From Legionella drozanskii LLAP-1 (GTDB taxonomy: Bacteria; Pseudomonadota; Gammaproteobacteria; Legionellales; Legionellaceae), in the NCBI RefSeq assembly GCF_001467585.1, contig NZ_LNXY01000028.1:22655-86654 (forward strand): DNA of 64,000 nucleotides. Direction: 5' to 3'. Positions 27,838 to 37,391 of this stretch are shown one piece after another. How positions within the stretch are numbered: the stretch's first letter is position 1; each line of letters starts with the position of its first letter. Position numbers and translations under genes: made by a program. Under the pieces are notes generated by a model. The model ran no database searches, was not told the origin of the DNA, and saw nothing but the letters and a program-made list of their open reading frames with translations.

Positions 27838-29256
27838 ATGCGTTTAATACCAACAATTTTATGTGGTGGTGCTGGATCAAGACTCTGGCCCGTTTCACGA
27901 GAATTACATCCTAAGCCGTTCATCCATTTAGCAGATGGACAAAGCTTATTACAAAAAACCTTCTTACGTGGTGCCCACTTACCCGGTGTGAAAGAGATTT
28001 TAACGGTAACGAATCGTGATCTATTTTTTAAAACCACGGACGAGTATCGTGAAACGGATCAGACTGGATTAACGCTGTCTTATATTTTAGAGCCTTTTGG
28101 TCGCAATACTGCAGCGGCTATCATCGGGGCCGCTTTGCAAATTAAGCATTCTTTTCAAGATGAAGAAGCACTCATGCTTGTATTACCTGCTGATCATCTC
28201 ATCACTGATCAAACAGCGTTTGCTGTGGCTATTGCAGAAGCAACTAAGTTGGCACAGCAAGGTAAACTAGTTACTTTTGGAATTCAGCCTACAGGTCCTG
28301 AGACAGGATATGGCTATATCGAAGCTGAAGGTAATCAAGTACTTCGATTTGTAGAAAAACCCAGTTTAGAGAAAGCGCAAGAGTATCTTGAATCTGGACG
28401 TTTTCTGTGGAATTCAGGCATGTTTTGTTTTAGCGTTAAAACCTTACTGCAGGAAGTGGAACTTTGTTGCCCGAATATCCTTGCTGCCACTAAAGCCTGT
28501 CTCGATGCTTCAGATACTGCAACAGGTAAAGATTTTATGCAGCTTGAACTCAATGCCGAAGCGTTTAGTTTAGTACCAGAAGATTCTATCGATTATGCGC
28601 TTATTGAGAAATCTAAACAGGTTGCAGTCGTTCCTTGTCAGATTGGCTGGAGCGATATCGGATCTTGGAGTTCTTTGGGTGAGTTAATTCAGTCCGATAA
28701 TGAAGGCAATCGCATTGAAGGCGAAACCTTATTACATGAAGTTAAGAACTGTTACATTCGTGGAAAGGATCGCTTAATTGCTGCTGTTGGCATCGAAGAT
28801 CTCTTCATTATCGATACTGCTGACGCTCTTTTAGTTGCCGATAAAACACGTGCTCAGGATATTAAGACCATCTACACCCAATTGAAAAAACAAGGACATG
28901 ATGCTCATAAAGTACACCGCACTGTCCATCGACCCTGGGGAACCTATACAGTACTAGAAGAGGGCGCACGTTTTAAAATTAAGCGAATTGAGGTAAGGCC
29001 TGGAGCGACCCTTAGCCTGCAGATGCACTACCATCGCAATGAACATTGGATCGTCGTGAGTGGAATGGCTAAAGTGATCAATGGCGACAAAGAGCTTTTT
29101 GTGAATACCAATGAATCGACTTATGTCCCTGCAGGGCATAAACATCGCTTAGAAAACCCTGGACTTACCAATCTGGTTATGATCGAAGTACAAAGTGGTG
29201 AATACATGGGTGAAGACGATATCGTCCGTTTTGAAGACGTGTACGGTCGCGCTTAA
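27838..29256 (+). CDS. manC: mannose-1-phosphate guanylyltransferase / mannose-6-phosphate isomerase
   Basis: Bifunctional enzyme for GDP-mannose: N-terminal nucleotidyltransferase with CGGAGSRLWPVSRELHPK (GTP-binding signature, residues 9-26) and FVEKPS, and C-terminal cupin (type II PMI) with RPWGTY and SLQMHYHRNEHWIVV. The 472-residue length is standard for AlgA/ManC/XanB. RBS AAAGGA. GDP-mannose would supply surface polysaccharide; no gmd or GDP-fucose gene is in the window. Located just before the polysaccharide locus but separated by a minus-strand pair. Confidence 0.95.
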   Translation: MRLIPTILCGGAGSRLWPVSRELHPKPFIHLADGQSLLQKTFLRGAHLPGVKEILTVTNRDLFFKTTDEYRETDQTGLTLSYILEPFGRNTAAAIIGAALQIKHSFQDEEALMLVLPADHLITDQTAFAVAIAEATKLAQQGKLVTFGIQPTGPETGYGYIEAEGNQVLRFVEKPSLEKAQEYLESGRFLWNSGMFCFSVKTLLQEVELCCPNILAATKACLDASDTATGKDFMQLELNAEAFSLVPEDSIDYALIEKSKQVAVVPCQIGWSDIGSWSSLGELIQSDNEGNRIEGETLLHEVKNCYIRGKDRLIAAVGIEDLFIIDTADALLVADKTRAQDIKTIYTQLKKQGHDAHKVHRTVHRPWGTYTVLEEGARFKIKRIEVRPGATLSLQMHYHRNEHWIVVSGMAKVINGDKELFVNTNESTYVPAGHKHRLENPGLTNLVMIEVQSGEYMGEDDIVRFEDVYGRA

Positions 29257-29348
29257 ATACGTCCGGTTGAGCCTGCGAGGATCGCGGCTTGACGGCGCTG
29301 TTGCATAGGTCGAATGGAGGTTGGATCGTGGTCCATAGCCTCAGATGA

Positions 29349-29407
29349 TTCCCTCTCCCGCGAAGAAGATGATCTAATTGTTCAGATTCCTTGCGCGGGA
29401 GAGGGAA
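29349..29407. repeat. CTCTCCCGCG inverted repeat
   Basis: TTCCCTCTCCCGCG (29349-29362) and CGCGGGAGAGGGAA (29394-29407) form a perfect 14-bp stem around 31 bases, between convergent manC and the POT gene. The CTCTCCCGCGA core also occurs at 13091-13100. It could terminate manC, but the T-run is missing. Confidence 0.65.
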
Positions 29408-29443
29408 AATGTCTATCAAAGCCTAACCTTCGCCTAACGACAT

Positions 29444-30949
29444 TTATAATAAACTAATCCCTTTTTTACCCAACCTAAGCTGTAGCCAAAAAGCGAATGC
29501 AAGCATCATAAGCCCTAGCCCCAAAGTACAAACCCCCATAATAAAATAGTAATGTTGATAGATTGCCAAACTTTCTATGGCTGAATGTAAGTCATTTGGA
29601 AGAGCCACATAGCCTGCTAATCGGCCAGAGATAGCATTAGATAGCGAAGCCGCTAAATACCATACGCCCATCGCAAAGGCGATACCTTCACTAGCGCAAT
29701 AAAGACCAATCATACTTAAGCCAATCGCAGAAACCCATAACTCGGCAAGTGTAATTAATACATAAGTAAGACCTATATAATTACCGTTGACATAACCATT
29801 ATTTGCTTGAGTGGTAGCAAAGGCCATTAAGAGCAGTGCACCGCCGGCTAATAAAGTCCCCGAAGCAAATTGGTAGGGAATAGTAAACCGAGGAAATAAA
29901 CGATAAAAACGAGGTAATTGTGTACCAATAGCAATAATTAGCAGAGGATTTAGGAGTTGGTACTGAGCGGGTGAGAGGCTTAGGCCAAGAAGTTGCAAGT
30001 TAGAGTTATTTTTTGCAAATAACACTAAAGTAGTATTCATTTGGTTATAAATAATAAAAAAGATAACCGCTTCGATAATTAGAAATAAAGCGACTAATTG
30101 TTTTGACCGAGCTGCGCCTGAAAGTTTTAGGGTAGTAAGAAAAAACCAAAAAATTCCCAGCAAGCAACCAACGCCAACGATTATACCTGCAAGGTAAACG
30201 TATGAGTAGGCGAAAAGGGTAAAGCAATAAATTCCTAAAATATAGAAGATAAGCCGTGCTTGATTTTTAACGCCTAGTCGAAATTTATCTTTTCCCCAGA
30301 CTACATTATCGTAAAGTGAATAGCGTTTGGCAAAATTAAGAGCAGCTATCGATTTGCCAGCAAAGGCAAGTGTTAGTACTGATAAAGGACCATAACGACT
30401 ATCGAGCAAGGCTGGGGAAATAATGGCTGCTAACAGACCGCCAATATTAATAGCCATGTAATAGAAGGTCATCGCAGATTTTGCTTTAACTGCATCATCG
30501 GAATAGATGTGCGAAACCATTGATGAGGTAGTACCCATTAACAGAGAATTTGTTGCCGGTAATAATGCATAAGCGGCAATAAATAATTTATCCCCATAAG
30601 ATTCGAGGGTATATCCGCTTAACATCACCAATAAATAAGCTAAAGCAACTAAAAGACTACCCAGAAAAATTGCGCGTCGGATACCTAATATTTTGTCTGC
30701 CATAAATCCGCCAACAACGGGCATGAGATAGGCTGTCGCTTGACTGACGCCGATAAAGGCATAAGCGGTTTTTTGATCATAGCCTAAGCCATGCATGAGG
30801 AGCGGGCGTGTTAAAAAAAGAATCAATATGGTATTCAGCGAATAAACTGAAAACTGACTCCAGAAGGTAATCATGACAATATTATTGGTTTGCAACTGCC
30901 GAAGATCCCAGCGGGGGAGGTAATTTTTAATCGTTTGATAAACCACCAT
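29444..30949 (-). CDS. POT/PTR2-family transporter with altered ExxER motif
   Basis: A 501-residue, ~12-TM major-facilitator of the proton-coupled oligopeptide transporter type. AAGGAGCTC lies 2 bases before the chosen ATG (complement 30947-30949); an upstream in-frame Met would add 10 residues with no RBS. The family motif GGFMADKILGIRR (loop 2-3) is conserved. In TM1, however, the ExxER sequence used for proton coupling aligns to TFWSQ, so both Glu and the Arg are gone. The substrate is therefore uncertain. It lies 41 bases downstream of the methyltransferase gene on the same strand and may be cotranscribed with it. Confidence 0.8.
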   Translation of the reverse strand: MVVYQTIKNYLPRWDLRQLQTNNIVMITFWSQFSVYSLNTILILFLTRPLLMHGLGYDQKTAYAFIGVSQATAYLMPVVGGFMADKILGIRRAIFLGSLLVALAYLLVMLSGYTLESYGDKLFIAAYALLPATNSLLMGTTSSMVSHIYSDDAVKAKSAMTFYYMAINIGGLLAAIISPALLDSRYGPLSVLTLAFAGKSIAALNFAKRYSLYDNVVWGKDKFRLGVKNQARLIFYILGIYCFTLFAYSYVYLAGIIVGVGCLLGIFWFFLTTLKLSGAARSKQLVALFLIIEAVIFFIIYNQMNTTLVLFAKNNSNLQLLGLSLSPAQYQLLNPLLIIAIGTQLPRFYRLFPRFTIPYQFASGTLLAGGALLLMAFATTQANNGYVNGNYIGLTYVLITLAELWVSAIGLSMIGLYCASEGIAFAMGVWYLAASLSNAISGRLAGYVALPNDLHSAIESLAIYQHYYFIMGVCTLGLGLMMLAFAFWLQLRLGKKGISLL

Positions 30950-30990
30950 GTGAGCTCCTTGCAAAGACATGGGCGTCATTCCCTGGAATC

Positions 30991-31809
30991 TTATTTTTTA
31001 GCCAAGACGACGTCAATAATATGAGTATCATGGTAAGGGAAAGTAAAAATCTGACCAAAAAGGCGTTTTAAGCGCTGTATTAAAAAATTCTTTGGCAGCA
31101 TCCGCATGGAGATACTATTTAAAAACCAGGTGCCATCAATGCCAAATTCAGCAAGTTCATCGATATTTTGTATTGTGACTGGAATATGTAAACGCTGGTG
31201 TTCAACCACTTTAAATTTGTGCTGTGCAAAGATATTCATTAATTCATCTTGGCCAGAAGCAACAGTGGTATTTTTTACCATCGCTTTGTAATAATGTCCT
31301 ACTACGCTACTTAAAATAGTGCCTTCAGAAATAAATTTGGCTAAATGTTGTTGGGCGACAGGGAATGATTCATAAGTCGTGCTGATGAGAGAAAAATGAC
31401 CATTTGCGCGCGTAAGAAGATTAGCCTCATGAAACAAGGTATGAATAGGGATATAAGCATTGATAAAATGGGCAAGCACTAAATCTTGACTATGATGAGG
31501 AAGATAGTGACTGGCTTCTGTGGCACTCGCTTCAATGGTTGTTAGCGAGATTAACTTACGTGCATGGGTTAACATTTCTTGCGAAATATCAATTCCAGTA
31601 AAATTGGCTTCGGGCATGTAAGGCTTGAGCTTTTCTAAAAAAGCACCGTCACCTACACCAAAATCTAGTACTTTGTAATTGGGTCTTAAACCTAGATGAT
31701 GTTTTCTAATCTGTTCTATTGCAGCGAGATGACTTTTACTAATTGAGCCAAATCGATCTGCAGTAGCATAATGTCCCGCAATTTCGTTATACATGGCCTT
31801 TAAGGACAT
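30991..31809 (-). CDS. class I SAM-dependent methyltransferase
   Basis: A 272-residue soluble methyltransferase. Motif I reads VLDFGVGDGAFLEKL, followed by FTGIDISQEML (acidic end of beta2) and DLVLAHFINAYIP (motif III region). I start at the ATG complementary to 31807-31809, which has GGAAGG upstream; the frame extends to a TTG at 31860 that has no better RBS and falls in a palindromic sequence. Residues after ~130 are helical. Substrate unknown; proximity to the POT transporter suggests a shared small-molecule substrate, but that is inference. Confidence 0.82.
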   Translation of the reverse strand: MSLKAMYNEIAGHYATADRFGSISKSHLAAIEQIRKHHLGLRPNYKVLDFGVGDGAFLEKLKPYMPEANFTGIDISQEMLTHARKLISLTTIEASATEASHYLPHHSQDLVLAHFINAYIPIHTLFHEANLLTRANGHFSLISTTYESFPVAQQHLAKFISEGTILSSVVGHYYKAMVKNTTVASGQDELMNIFAQHKFKVVEHQRLHIPVTIQNIDELAEFGIDGTWFLNSISMRMLPKNFLIQRLKRLFGQIFTFPYHDTHIIDVVLAKK

Positions 31810-31852
31810 GTAGCCTTCCGATTTATGAACATCAGGACAGTATATCTCCAAT

Positions 31853-31890
31853 TGGCCCAATTATGCGAATTTTCTTTTAATATTGGGCCA
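31853..31890. repeat. TGGCCCAAT/ATTGGGCCA inverted repeat
   Basis: A perfect 9-bp inverted repeat with a 20-base loop lies between the divergent methyltransferase and wzz genes. Its arms share the GGCCCA core with the dispersed palindrome family. It could also act as an operator for either gene. Confidence 0.45.
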
Positions 31891-31998
31891 CGGGGATTCG
31901 TTTGGCTAAGTTTCTACAGTTATTGTTTTGTGCAAAATAATGATATTATCCAGCCGTTTGGCCTAGCTTGATTAACCCTAAAATGAGGAGAATTTAGA

Positions 31999-33069
31999 GT
32001 GGAAGGGCAGCAATTAAAGGAAGAACCTATTAATAATGAAATGACCTTGATAGATTTTCTACAAGCGATATGGAAGCAAAAATTATTAATAACTCTGACA
32101 GCCATTTTAGGTTTATTTTTAGGGTTTACCTATATTTTGCTCAGCAGCCCCGTGTATGAGGCAGCAACAATCATTTCGCCACCTTCTCAAGGAGACATTG
32201 CCGCCCTCAATCAGGGGCGTTTATTGCTAAAAAAATCGCTGTTGAGTCCCTATGAAATAAAAGATGTCTATGACAATTTTACTAAAGAACTCCAAGCCGA
32301 ATCGACGAAAAGACTTTTTTTTAACACAATTATTTTGCCTTCGATGGAAAATAAAACAGCGCTATCACAAGGTCAACTTTATGCGAATTTCTCCAAATCA
32401 TTAATGATTAAAGAAATTAAATCGTTGCCAAATGCCTTCACTCCTCCTCCTTCAAATTATATGGTCACCATTCGGGGCGTATCTCCCCAACAAGATGCAA
32501 AATGGCTGGCAAAATATATCGCTTTAGCTAAGCAAAAAGCGCTCGAAGACATCTTAACGGATATCGATAGCCAACATAAAAATGTGATGCGCGAGTTGCG
32601 GGAAAAAATCGATGCAATTAGAGAAGCGGCAGATATACATCGTCTTGATCGAGTTCAGCAATTGAAAGAGGCAATTAAAGTTGCGCAAGCTGTTGGAGTA
32701 AAAGGAAACGCTGTTTCAAAAATAATAACGGATGCCTCAACGGTTAATGATCCAAGTTTGATGTATTTACGCGGTAGTGCTGCTTTGCAGGCAGAGCTTA
32801 ATAATATCGAAAATAGAGGTTCTTCAGATGCATTTGCACCTGCGGAGCTTAAATTGCGCGAAACCCAATCCATGCTTGATTTGTATAAGAAAATTATAAT
32901 TAATCCGAGTATAGTGGTCCTGTTTAAACAGGACGGAGAGGTTATCGTTTCTGATTTACCGATCGCGCCTCATAAAAAATTAATTTTAATTTTATCCTTG
33001 TTTGCAGGATTAATTTCGGGAGTTATATGGGTACTAACTCGAAAATCATTAACTCTTATTTTTAAGTAA
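31999..33069 (+). CDS. wzz: Wzz-family polysaccharide chain-length regulator
   Basis: A 356-residue inner-membrane protein of the PCP1/Wzz type that sets O-antigen chain length together with Wzy. TM1 is near residues 30-50 and TM2 near 325-345, with a large periplasmic helical region between (REKIDAIREAADIH and similar coiled-coil). The C-terminal APHKKLILILSLFAGLISG carries the Pro-rich/TM2 signature. It begins with GTG; GAGGAG lies ~8 bases upstream, so GTG is favoured over the internal Met14. It is the first gene of the plus-strand polysaccharide cluster. Confidence 0.88.
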   Translation: MEGQQLKEEPINNEMTLIDFLQAIWKQKLLITLTAILGLFLGFTYILLSSPVYEAATIISPPSQGDIAALNQGRLLLKKSLLSPYEIKDVYDNFTKELQAESTKRLFFNTIILPSMENKTALSQGQLYANFSKSLMIKEIKSLPNAFTPPPSNYMVTIRGVSPQQDAKWLAKYIALAKQKALEDILTDIDSQHKNVMRELREKIDAIREAADIHRLDRVQQLKEAIKVAQAVGVKGNAVSKIITDASTVNDPSLMYLRGSAALQAELNNIENRGSSDAFAPAELKLRETQSMLDLYKKIIINPSIVVLFKQDGEVIVSDLPIAPHKKLILILSLFAGLISGVIWVLTRKSLTLIFK

Positions 33070-33086
33070 GAGCATAGTTTAGCTCG

Positions 33087-33983
33087 ATGAAAATTCTTCT
33101 CTTTGGAAAAAATGGTCAGTTAGGATGGGAGTTACAGCGCGCCTTATCCCCGCTTGGTGAATTAATTGCGCTGGATCGCCATGGTACTGAGGCGCTTTGC
33201 GGTGATTTGACTAATTTAGCTGGAATTGCCCAGACTATTCGCAGGGTGGCACCTGATGTGGTGGTTAACGCAGCAGCTTACACAGCAGTGGATAAAGCTG
33301 AAACAGAGACGCAGCTAGCAAATCTAATCAATTCCCAGGCTCCCCAAGTTTTAGCGCAAGAAGTGGCTGTTTTAGGTGCTTGGCTGGTGCATTACTCAAG
33401 TGATTATGTGTTTGATGGAAGCGGCTCCGAGCCTTGGGGAGAAAGTGATCTTGCCAAACCATTAAATCATTATGGACAAAGTAAATTAGAGGGAGAAAAA
33501 GCAATTGAGGAATCGGGTTGTAAGCATCTAATTTTTCGTACAAGTTGGGTTTATGGTTATCACGGTAATCATTTTGTTAAAACTATTATGCGCTTAGCAC
33601 AAGAGCGGGAATTTCTAAATATAGTGGATGATCAAATTGGTGCACCCACTGGGGCGGATTTACTTGCCGACATCACCGCGCACAGCTTGCGTACGGCTTT
33701 CATGAAAGCTGCAGTAGGTGGTTTATATCATTTGGCTCCTTATGGGGAAATTTCCTGGTATGATTATGCAAATTTTATCGTCAATACTGCACAGACGCTT
33801 GGACAAAGGTTTTTAGTCAAAGCGATTAATCCCATTCAGAGCAGTGATTATAAGACAGCAGCAAAGCGGCCATTAAATTCAAGATTAGCAACAGCAAAAT
33901 TAGCGAGCAATTTTTCTCTGAATCTGCCTCATTGGGAGTCGGGTGTGGTTAGAATGCTTAAAGGAATTTTAGGAAATATTTAA
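33087..33983 (+). CDS. rfbD: dTDP-4-dehydrorhamnose reductase
   Basis: Last step of dTDP-L-rhamnose synthesis: NAD(P)H-dependent reduction of dTDP-4-keto-L-rhamnose. The 298-residue extended SDR has GKNGQLGWEL (Rossmann), the catalytic YGQSK, and FRTSWVYG and DQIGAPT, which are diagnostic of RmlD. It is 17 bases after wzz. rmlA and rmlB are absent from the window and must be elsewhere if the pathway is complete. Confidence 0.95.
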   Translation: MKILLFGKNGQLGWELQRALSPLGELIALDRHGTEALCGDLTNLAGIAQTIRRVAPDVVVNAAAYTAVDKAETETQLANLINSQAPQVLAQEVAVLGAWLVHYSSDYVFDGSGSEPWGESDLAKPLNHYGQSKLEGEKAIEESGCKHLIFRTSWVYGYHGNHFVKTIMRLAQEREFLNIVDDQIGAPTGADLLADITAHSLRTAFMKAAVGGLYHLAPYGEISWYDYANFIVNTAQTLGQRFLVKAINPIQSSDYKTAAKRPLNSRLATAKLASNFSLNLPHWESGVVRMLKGILGNI

Positions 33984-34029
33984 TGAAAATTTGCCCCATA
34001 TTTCTTAAGCAATGGATGGGAGTTTAGGT

Positions 34030-35004
34030 ATGAAATTAACGCAAACGGATATCCCTGATATTGTTATTATTGAGCCGAGGGTTTTTGCTGACGAACGAGG
34101 TTGGTTTTTTGAAGGGTTTAATGAAGATCAGTTTCATTGTGAATTAAAAAATTTGGATCTCGAAATTCCTCCTAGCTTTGTACAGGATAACCATTCTCTA
34201 TCTCGAAAAGGTGTTTTGCGCGGGCTTCATTATCAGTTACCGCCTTATGCTCAGGGGAAACTCGTTCGAGTCGTTCACGGCGCTGCTTATGATGTCGTCG
34301 TTGATATTCGAGAAGGTTCACCCACCTTTGGACGTTGGATAGGCCATCATTTGAGTGCGGAAAATAAAAAAATGGTTTGGATCCCTGCGGGATTTGCCCA
34401 TGGTTTTGTCGCTCTCGAAGACAATACTCATTTTCTTTATAAGACTACCGATTTTTATAATAAAGAATCCGAAGCAGGTCTTCGCTGGGACGATCCAAGC
34501 CTAGGAATTGATTGGCAATTCAGCGAGGAGCCTCTATTAAATGAAAAAGATAGCATTGCTCCGCTGATGGATAAGATTATTAAAATGCCCTATGCGAAAC
34601 CCGAGAAGGTTAGCAGTTTAATTGATATTAAGGTCATAGGTGATACGCGAGGAAGCCTAATTGCTGTGCAACAAGGCTCTAATATTCAGTTTAATTTAAA
34701 GCGTGCTTACTACATTTTTGGTACAAAATCGGGAGTAAGTCGCGGATTTCATGCTCATAAAACCCTGCGGCAACTTGTTGTTTGTGTTGCTGGAAGCTGT
34801 CGCATAGTTCTTGATGACGGTAAAATCAGAAAGGATTTTTGGTTAAACTCGCCTACAAAAGGGTTGCCAATTGGCAATATGGTTTGGCGAGAAATGCACG
34901 ACTTCAGTGCCGATTGCGTTTTAATTGTATTTGCTAGTGAGGAATACAATGAGACAGATTATATTCGTTCTTATCAAGACTTTAAAAAAATGGTGAATAA
35001 ATGA
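34030..35004 (+). CDS. fused RmlC (3,5-epimerase) - FdtA (3,4-ketoisomerase) double cupin
   Basis: A 324-residue fusion of two sugar-nucleotide cupins. Residues ~1-180 are dTDP-4-dehydrorhamnose 3,5-epimerase ([22 protein letters not shown] with the catalytic His, [20 protein letters not shown]). Residues ~188-324 match FdtA/QdtA-type 3,4-oxoisomerases ([32 protein letters not shown]). I start at 34030, where GGGAG is 7 bases upstream; an in-frame ATG at 34012 adds six residues. One chain would act on the shared intermediate dTDP-4-keto-6-deoxyglucose along two branches, rhamnose and 3-amino-3,6-dideoxyhexose. The aminotransferase gene overlaps its stop (ATGA). Confidence 0.9.
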   Translation: MKLTQTDIPDIVIIEPRVFADERGWFFEGFNEDQFHCELKNLDLEIPPSFVQDNHSLSRKGVLRGLHYQLPPYAQGKLVRVVHGAAYDVVVDIREGSPTFGRWIGHHLSAENKKMVWIPAGFAHGFVALEDNTHFLYKTTDFYNKESEAGLRWDDPSLGIDWQFSEEPLLNEKDSIAPLMDKIIKMPYAKPEKVSSLIDIKVIGDTRGSLIAVQQGSNIQFNLKRAYYIFGTKSGVSRGFHAHKTLRQLVVCVAGSCRIVLDDGKIRKDFWLNSPTKGLPIGNMVWREMHDFSADCVLIVFASEEYNETDYIRSYQDFKKMVNK

Positions 35005-36116
35005 TTTCTTTTCTTAGTTTAAAAAATATAAATCAAGCAATGCGTGATGAATTAGTCGCAGCCTGTACAAAAGTGATCGACTCTGGCTGGTATATTGGAG
35101 GAACAGCGCTGGCTGAATTTGAAAAAGCTTTCGCAAATTATTGCAATACCGAATATTGTATTGGCGTAGGCAATGGCTTAGATGCCTTGACCCTAACCTT
35201 GCGCGCTTGGAAAGAGCTTAAACGGCTAAAAGAAGGCGATGAGGTAATTGTCCCGGCTAACACTTATATTGCTAGTATCTTGGCGATTACTGAAAATCGC
35301 TTAATCCCTGTTTTTGTCGAGCCGCAGGCTCACAGTTTTAATTTAAATCCGGAGGAAGTTGAAAAAGCTATTACTAGTAAAACGCGAGCAATTTTACCGG
35401 TCCATCTTTACGGACAATTGGCAGAGATGCCGGCTTTATTAGATATTGCTAAGCGTCATCAATTACTCGTATTAGAAGATTCTGCTCAAGCGCATGGGGC
35501 GAGTATTGACGGACGCAAGGCTGGAAACTGGGGAGATGCTTCGGGTTTTAGTTTTTATCCGGGTAAAAACTTGGGCGCCTTGGGTGATGCAGGTGCAATT
35601 ACGACGAATGATCCTCAATTAGCCGAAGTAGTACGTGCTTTACGTAATTATGGTTCACATGAAAAATATAAAAATCTGTATCAGGGAGTAAATAGCCGCT
35701 TGGATGAAATACAAGCAGCAATGCTTAGTGTTAAACTAAAATACTTGGATGCTCAGACGGCTCATCGACGCCAAGTGGCTCGGATGTACCTTGCGAACAT
35801 AAAAAATCAAACCATTAATCTGCCTAAGCTAGTTAAAGAAGAGCAGCATGTGTGGCATTTATTCGTGGTTAGTACTAGCAATCGAGCAGAGCTTCAGCAA
35901 CATCTCACTCAACACGGTGTCGAAACGCTTATTCATTATCCTATCCCTCCACATAAGCAACTGGCCTATGAGAATTATAATCAACACTCTTACCCTTTAA
36001 CTGAAACTATTCATCAAGAGGTGTTAAGTTTACCGATGAGTCCGACGATTTCTTTAAGCGAAGTTGAAAAAGTCATCGAGGCTTGTAATGCTTTTGAGCC
36101 GAATAAGATGAGTTAG
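35001..36116 (+). CDS. DegT/DnrJ-family sugar aminotransferase (FdtB/QdtB-like)
   Basis: A 371-residue PLP aminotransferase that would aminate the 3-keto sugar made by the FdtA domain. Signatures: [30 protein letters not shown], and the PLP Lys in [24 protein letters not shown] and [11 protein letters not shown] follow. Its ATG overlaps the stop of the fusion gene by 4 bases, strong evidence for a common pathway. The product is probably dTDP-3-amino-3,6-dideoxy-galactose or -glucose (Fuc3N or Qui3N); which one depends on the isomerase stereochemistry and cannot be read from the sequence. Confidence 0.92.
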   Translation: MISFLSLKNINQAMRDELVAACTKVIDSGWYIGGTALAEFEKAFANYCNTEYCIGVGNGLDALTLTLRAWKELKRLKEGDEVIVPANTYIASILAITENRLIPVFVEPQAHSFNLNPEEVEKAITSKTRAILPVHLYGQLAEMPALLDIAKRHQLLVLEDSAQAHGASIDGRKAGNWGDASGFSFYPGKNLGALGDAGAITTNDPQLAEVVRALRNYGSHEKYKNLYQGVNSRLDEIQAAMLSVKLKYLDAQTAHRRQVARMYLANIKNQTINLPKLVKEEQHVWHLFVVSTSNRAELQQHLTQHGVETLIHYPIPPHKQLAYENYNQHSYPLTETIHQEVLSLPMSPTISLSEVEKVIEACNAFEPNKMS

Positions 36117-36119
36117 GGT

Positions 36120-37391
36120 ATGACCTTAATAAGAACGAGTTTAATCAATGCCATAGCAGTAATCGTGAAAATACTGACTTTGCTTGGCATTAATAAACTG
36201 CTCGCTATCTATGTAGGCCCAGCAGGTTATGCAGCCTTGGGACAATTTCAAAATGCAATAACCATGATAACCACCTTTGCTAGTGGAGCAATTAATACCG
36301 GAGTCACTAAATATACCGCTGAATATTATGATGACGAAGAGAAGCAACATGCAGTTTGGCGTACTGCAGGAACGATTGCTTGTTTCGGGGCTTTACTCAC
36401 TTCTTTGATCATTATTTTATTTTCTAAGCCCTTAGCCTCTTGTTTTTTGCATGATGTAGCTTATTCCGGGGTTTTTCTTTGGTTTGCCGCATCCTTAATA
36501 TTTTTGGTGTTTAATGCGCTTCTTCTCGCCATTCTAAATGGAAAAAAAGAAATTGAGCGCTATGTTGTAATAAATATAGCAGGCAGTATTTTTGCTTTAC
36601 TTATTACTAGCCTATTGGCAGTACGTTATGGACTCTATGGTGCCTTAGTGGCCCTAGCCCTATTTCAGTCACTTACTTTTTTTGTCAGTTTATTGCTTTG
36701 TTGCAGGGTTAAGTGGTTTAAATTCTCTTATTTACTAGGCAAATTCGATAAAAAAATTGCTAAAAATTTGGCAAAATATACGCTAATGTCCCTGACTACT
36801 GCAGTATCAATTCCCCTTTGTCATATTTTTATCCGTAATCATTTGGGAGAAACGCTAGGCTGGGATGCAGCAGGTTATTGGGAAGCGATCTGGCGATTTA
36901 GTTCTGCCTATCTTTTATTGGTGACAACAACGCTTAGCGTCTATTATTTGCCTCGACTTTCAGAACTACAAAATTCTTTTGACTTAAAAAAAGAAATAAT
37001 TCAGGGTTATAAAATCATCTTACCTGTCGCTATTGTGGCTGCACTACTCATGTATTTGTTGCGAGATTTTATTATTGGCTCACTATTCAGTTCCGAATTT
37101 TCGCCTGTCAGAGAGTTATTTTTGGGCCAGGTTATCGGCGATATCCTTAAAATTGGATCTTGGATTTTATCTTATATGATGTTGAGTAAAGCAATGACAA
37201 AATATTTTATCTTAAGTGAAATCCTATTTTCCATCGGCTTTTATATCGCAGTAGTCTTAATGACGGATAACTGGGGGCTTCAAGCAGCGACTTGGGCTTA
37301 TGCCGCCAGTTATTTTGTTTATTGGATAGCGATGTATCTTCTTATTTTTAGAAATCTTGAGAGTGATTTAGTCTTATGCACCCAATCATAA
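36120..37391 (+). CDS. wzx: O-antigen flippase, Wzx-type
   Basis: A 423-residue inner-membrane protein with about 12 hydrophobic segments, of the MATE/MOP flippase superfamily polysaccharide branch. The start LIRTSLINAIAVIVKILTL and INKLLAIYVGPAGYAALGQF are typical of Wzx. It would flip undecaprenyl-PP-linked repeat units. Starts 3 bases after the aminotransferase stop; the next glycosyltransferase overlaps its end by 16 bases. Confidence 0.88.
   Translation: MTLIRTSLINAIAVIVKILTLLGINKLLAIYVGPAGYAALGQFQNAITMITTFASGAINTGVTKYTAEYYDDEEKQHAVWRTAGTIACFGALLTSLIIILFSKPLASCFLHDVAYSGVFLWFAASLIFLVFNALLLAILNGKKEIERYVVINIAGSIFALLITSLLAVRYGLYGALVALALFQSLTFFVSLLLCCRVKWFKFSYLLGKFDKKIAKNLAKYTLMSLTTAVSIPLCHIFIRNHLGETLGWDAAGYWEAIWRFSSAYLLLVTTTLSVYYLPRLSELQNSFDLKKEIIQGYKIILPVAIVAALLMYLLRDFIIGSLFSSEFSPVRELFLGQVIGDILKIGSWILSYMMLSKAMTKYFILSEILFSIGFYIAVVLMTDNWGLQAATWAYAASYFVYWIAMYLLIFRNLESDLVLCTQS

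Noticed and set aside
31810-31860. N-terminal extension of the methyltransferase from a TTG
   Set aside because: The TTG lies in an inverted repeat and the ATG at 31809 has a clear GGAAGG upstream.
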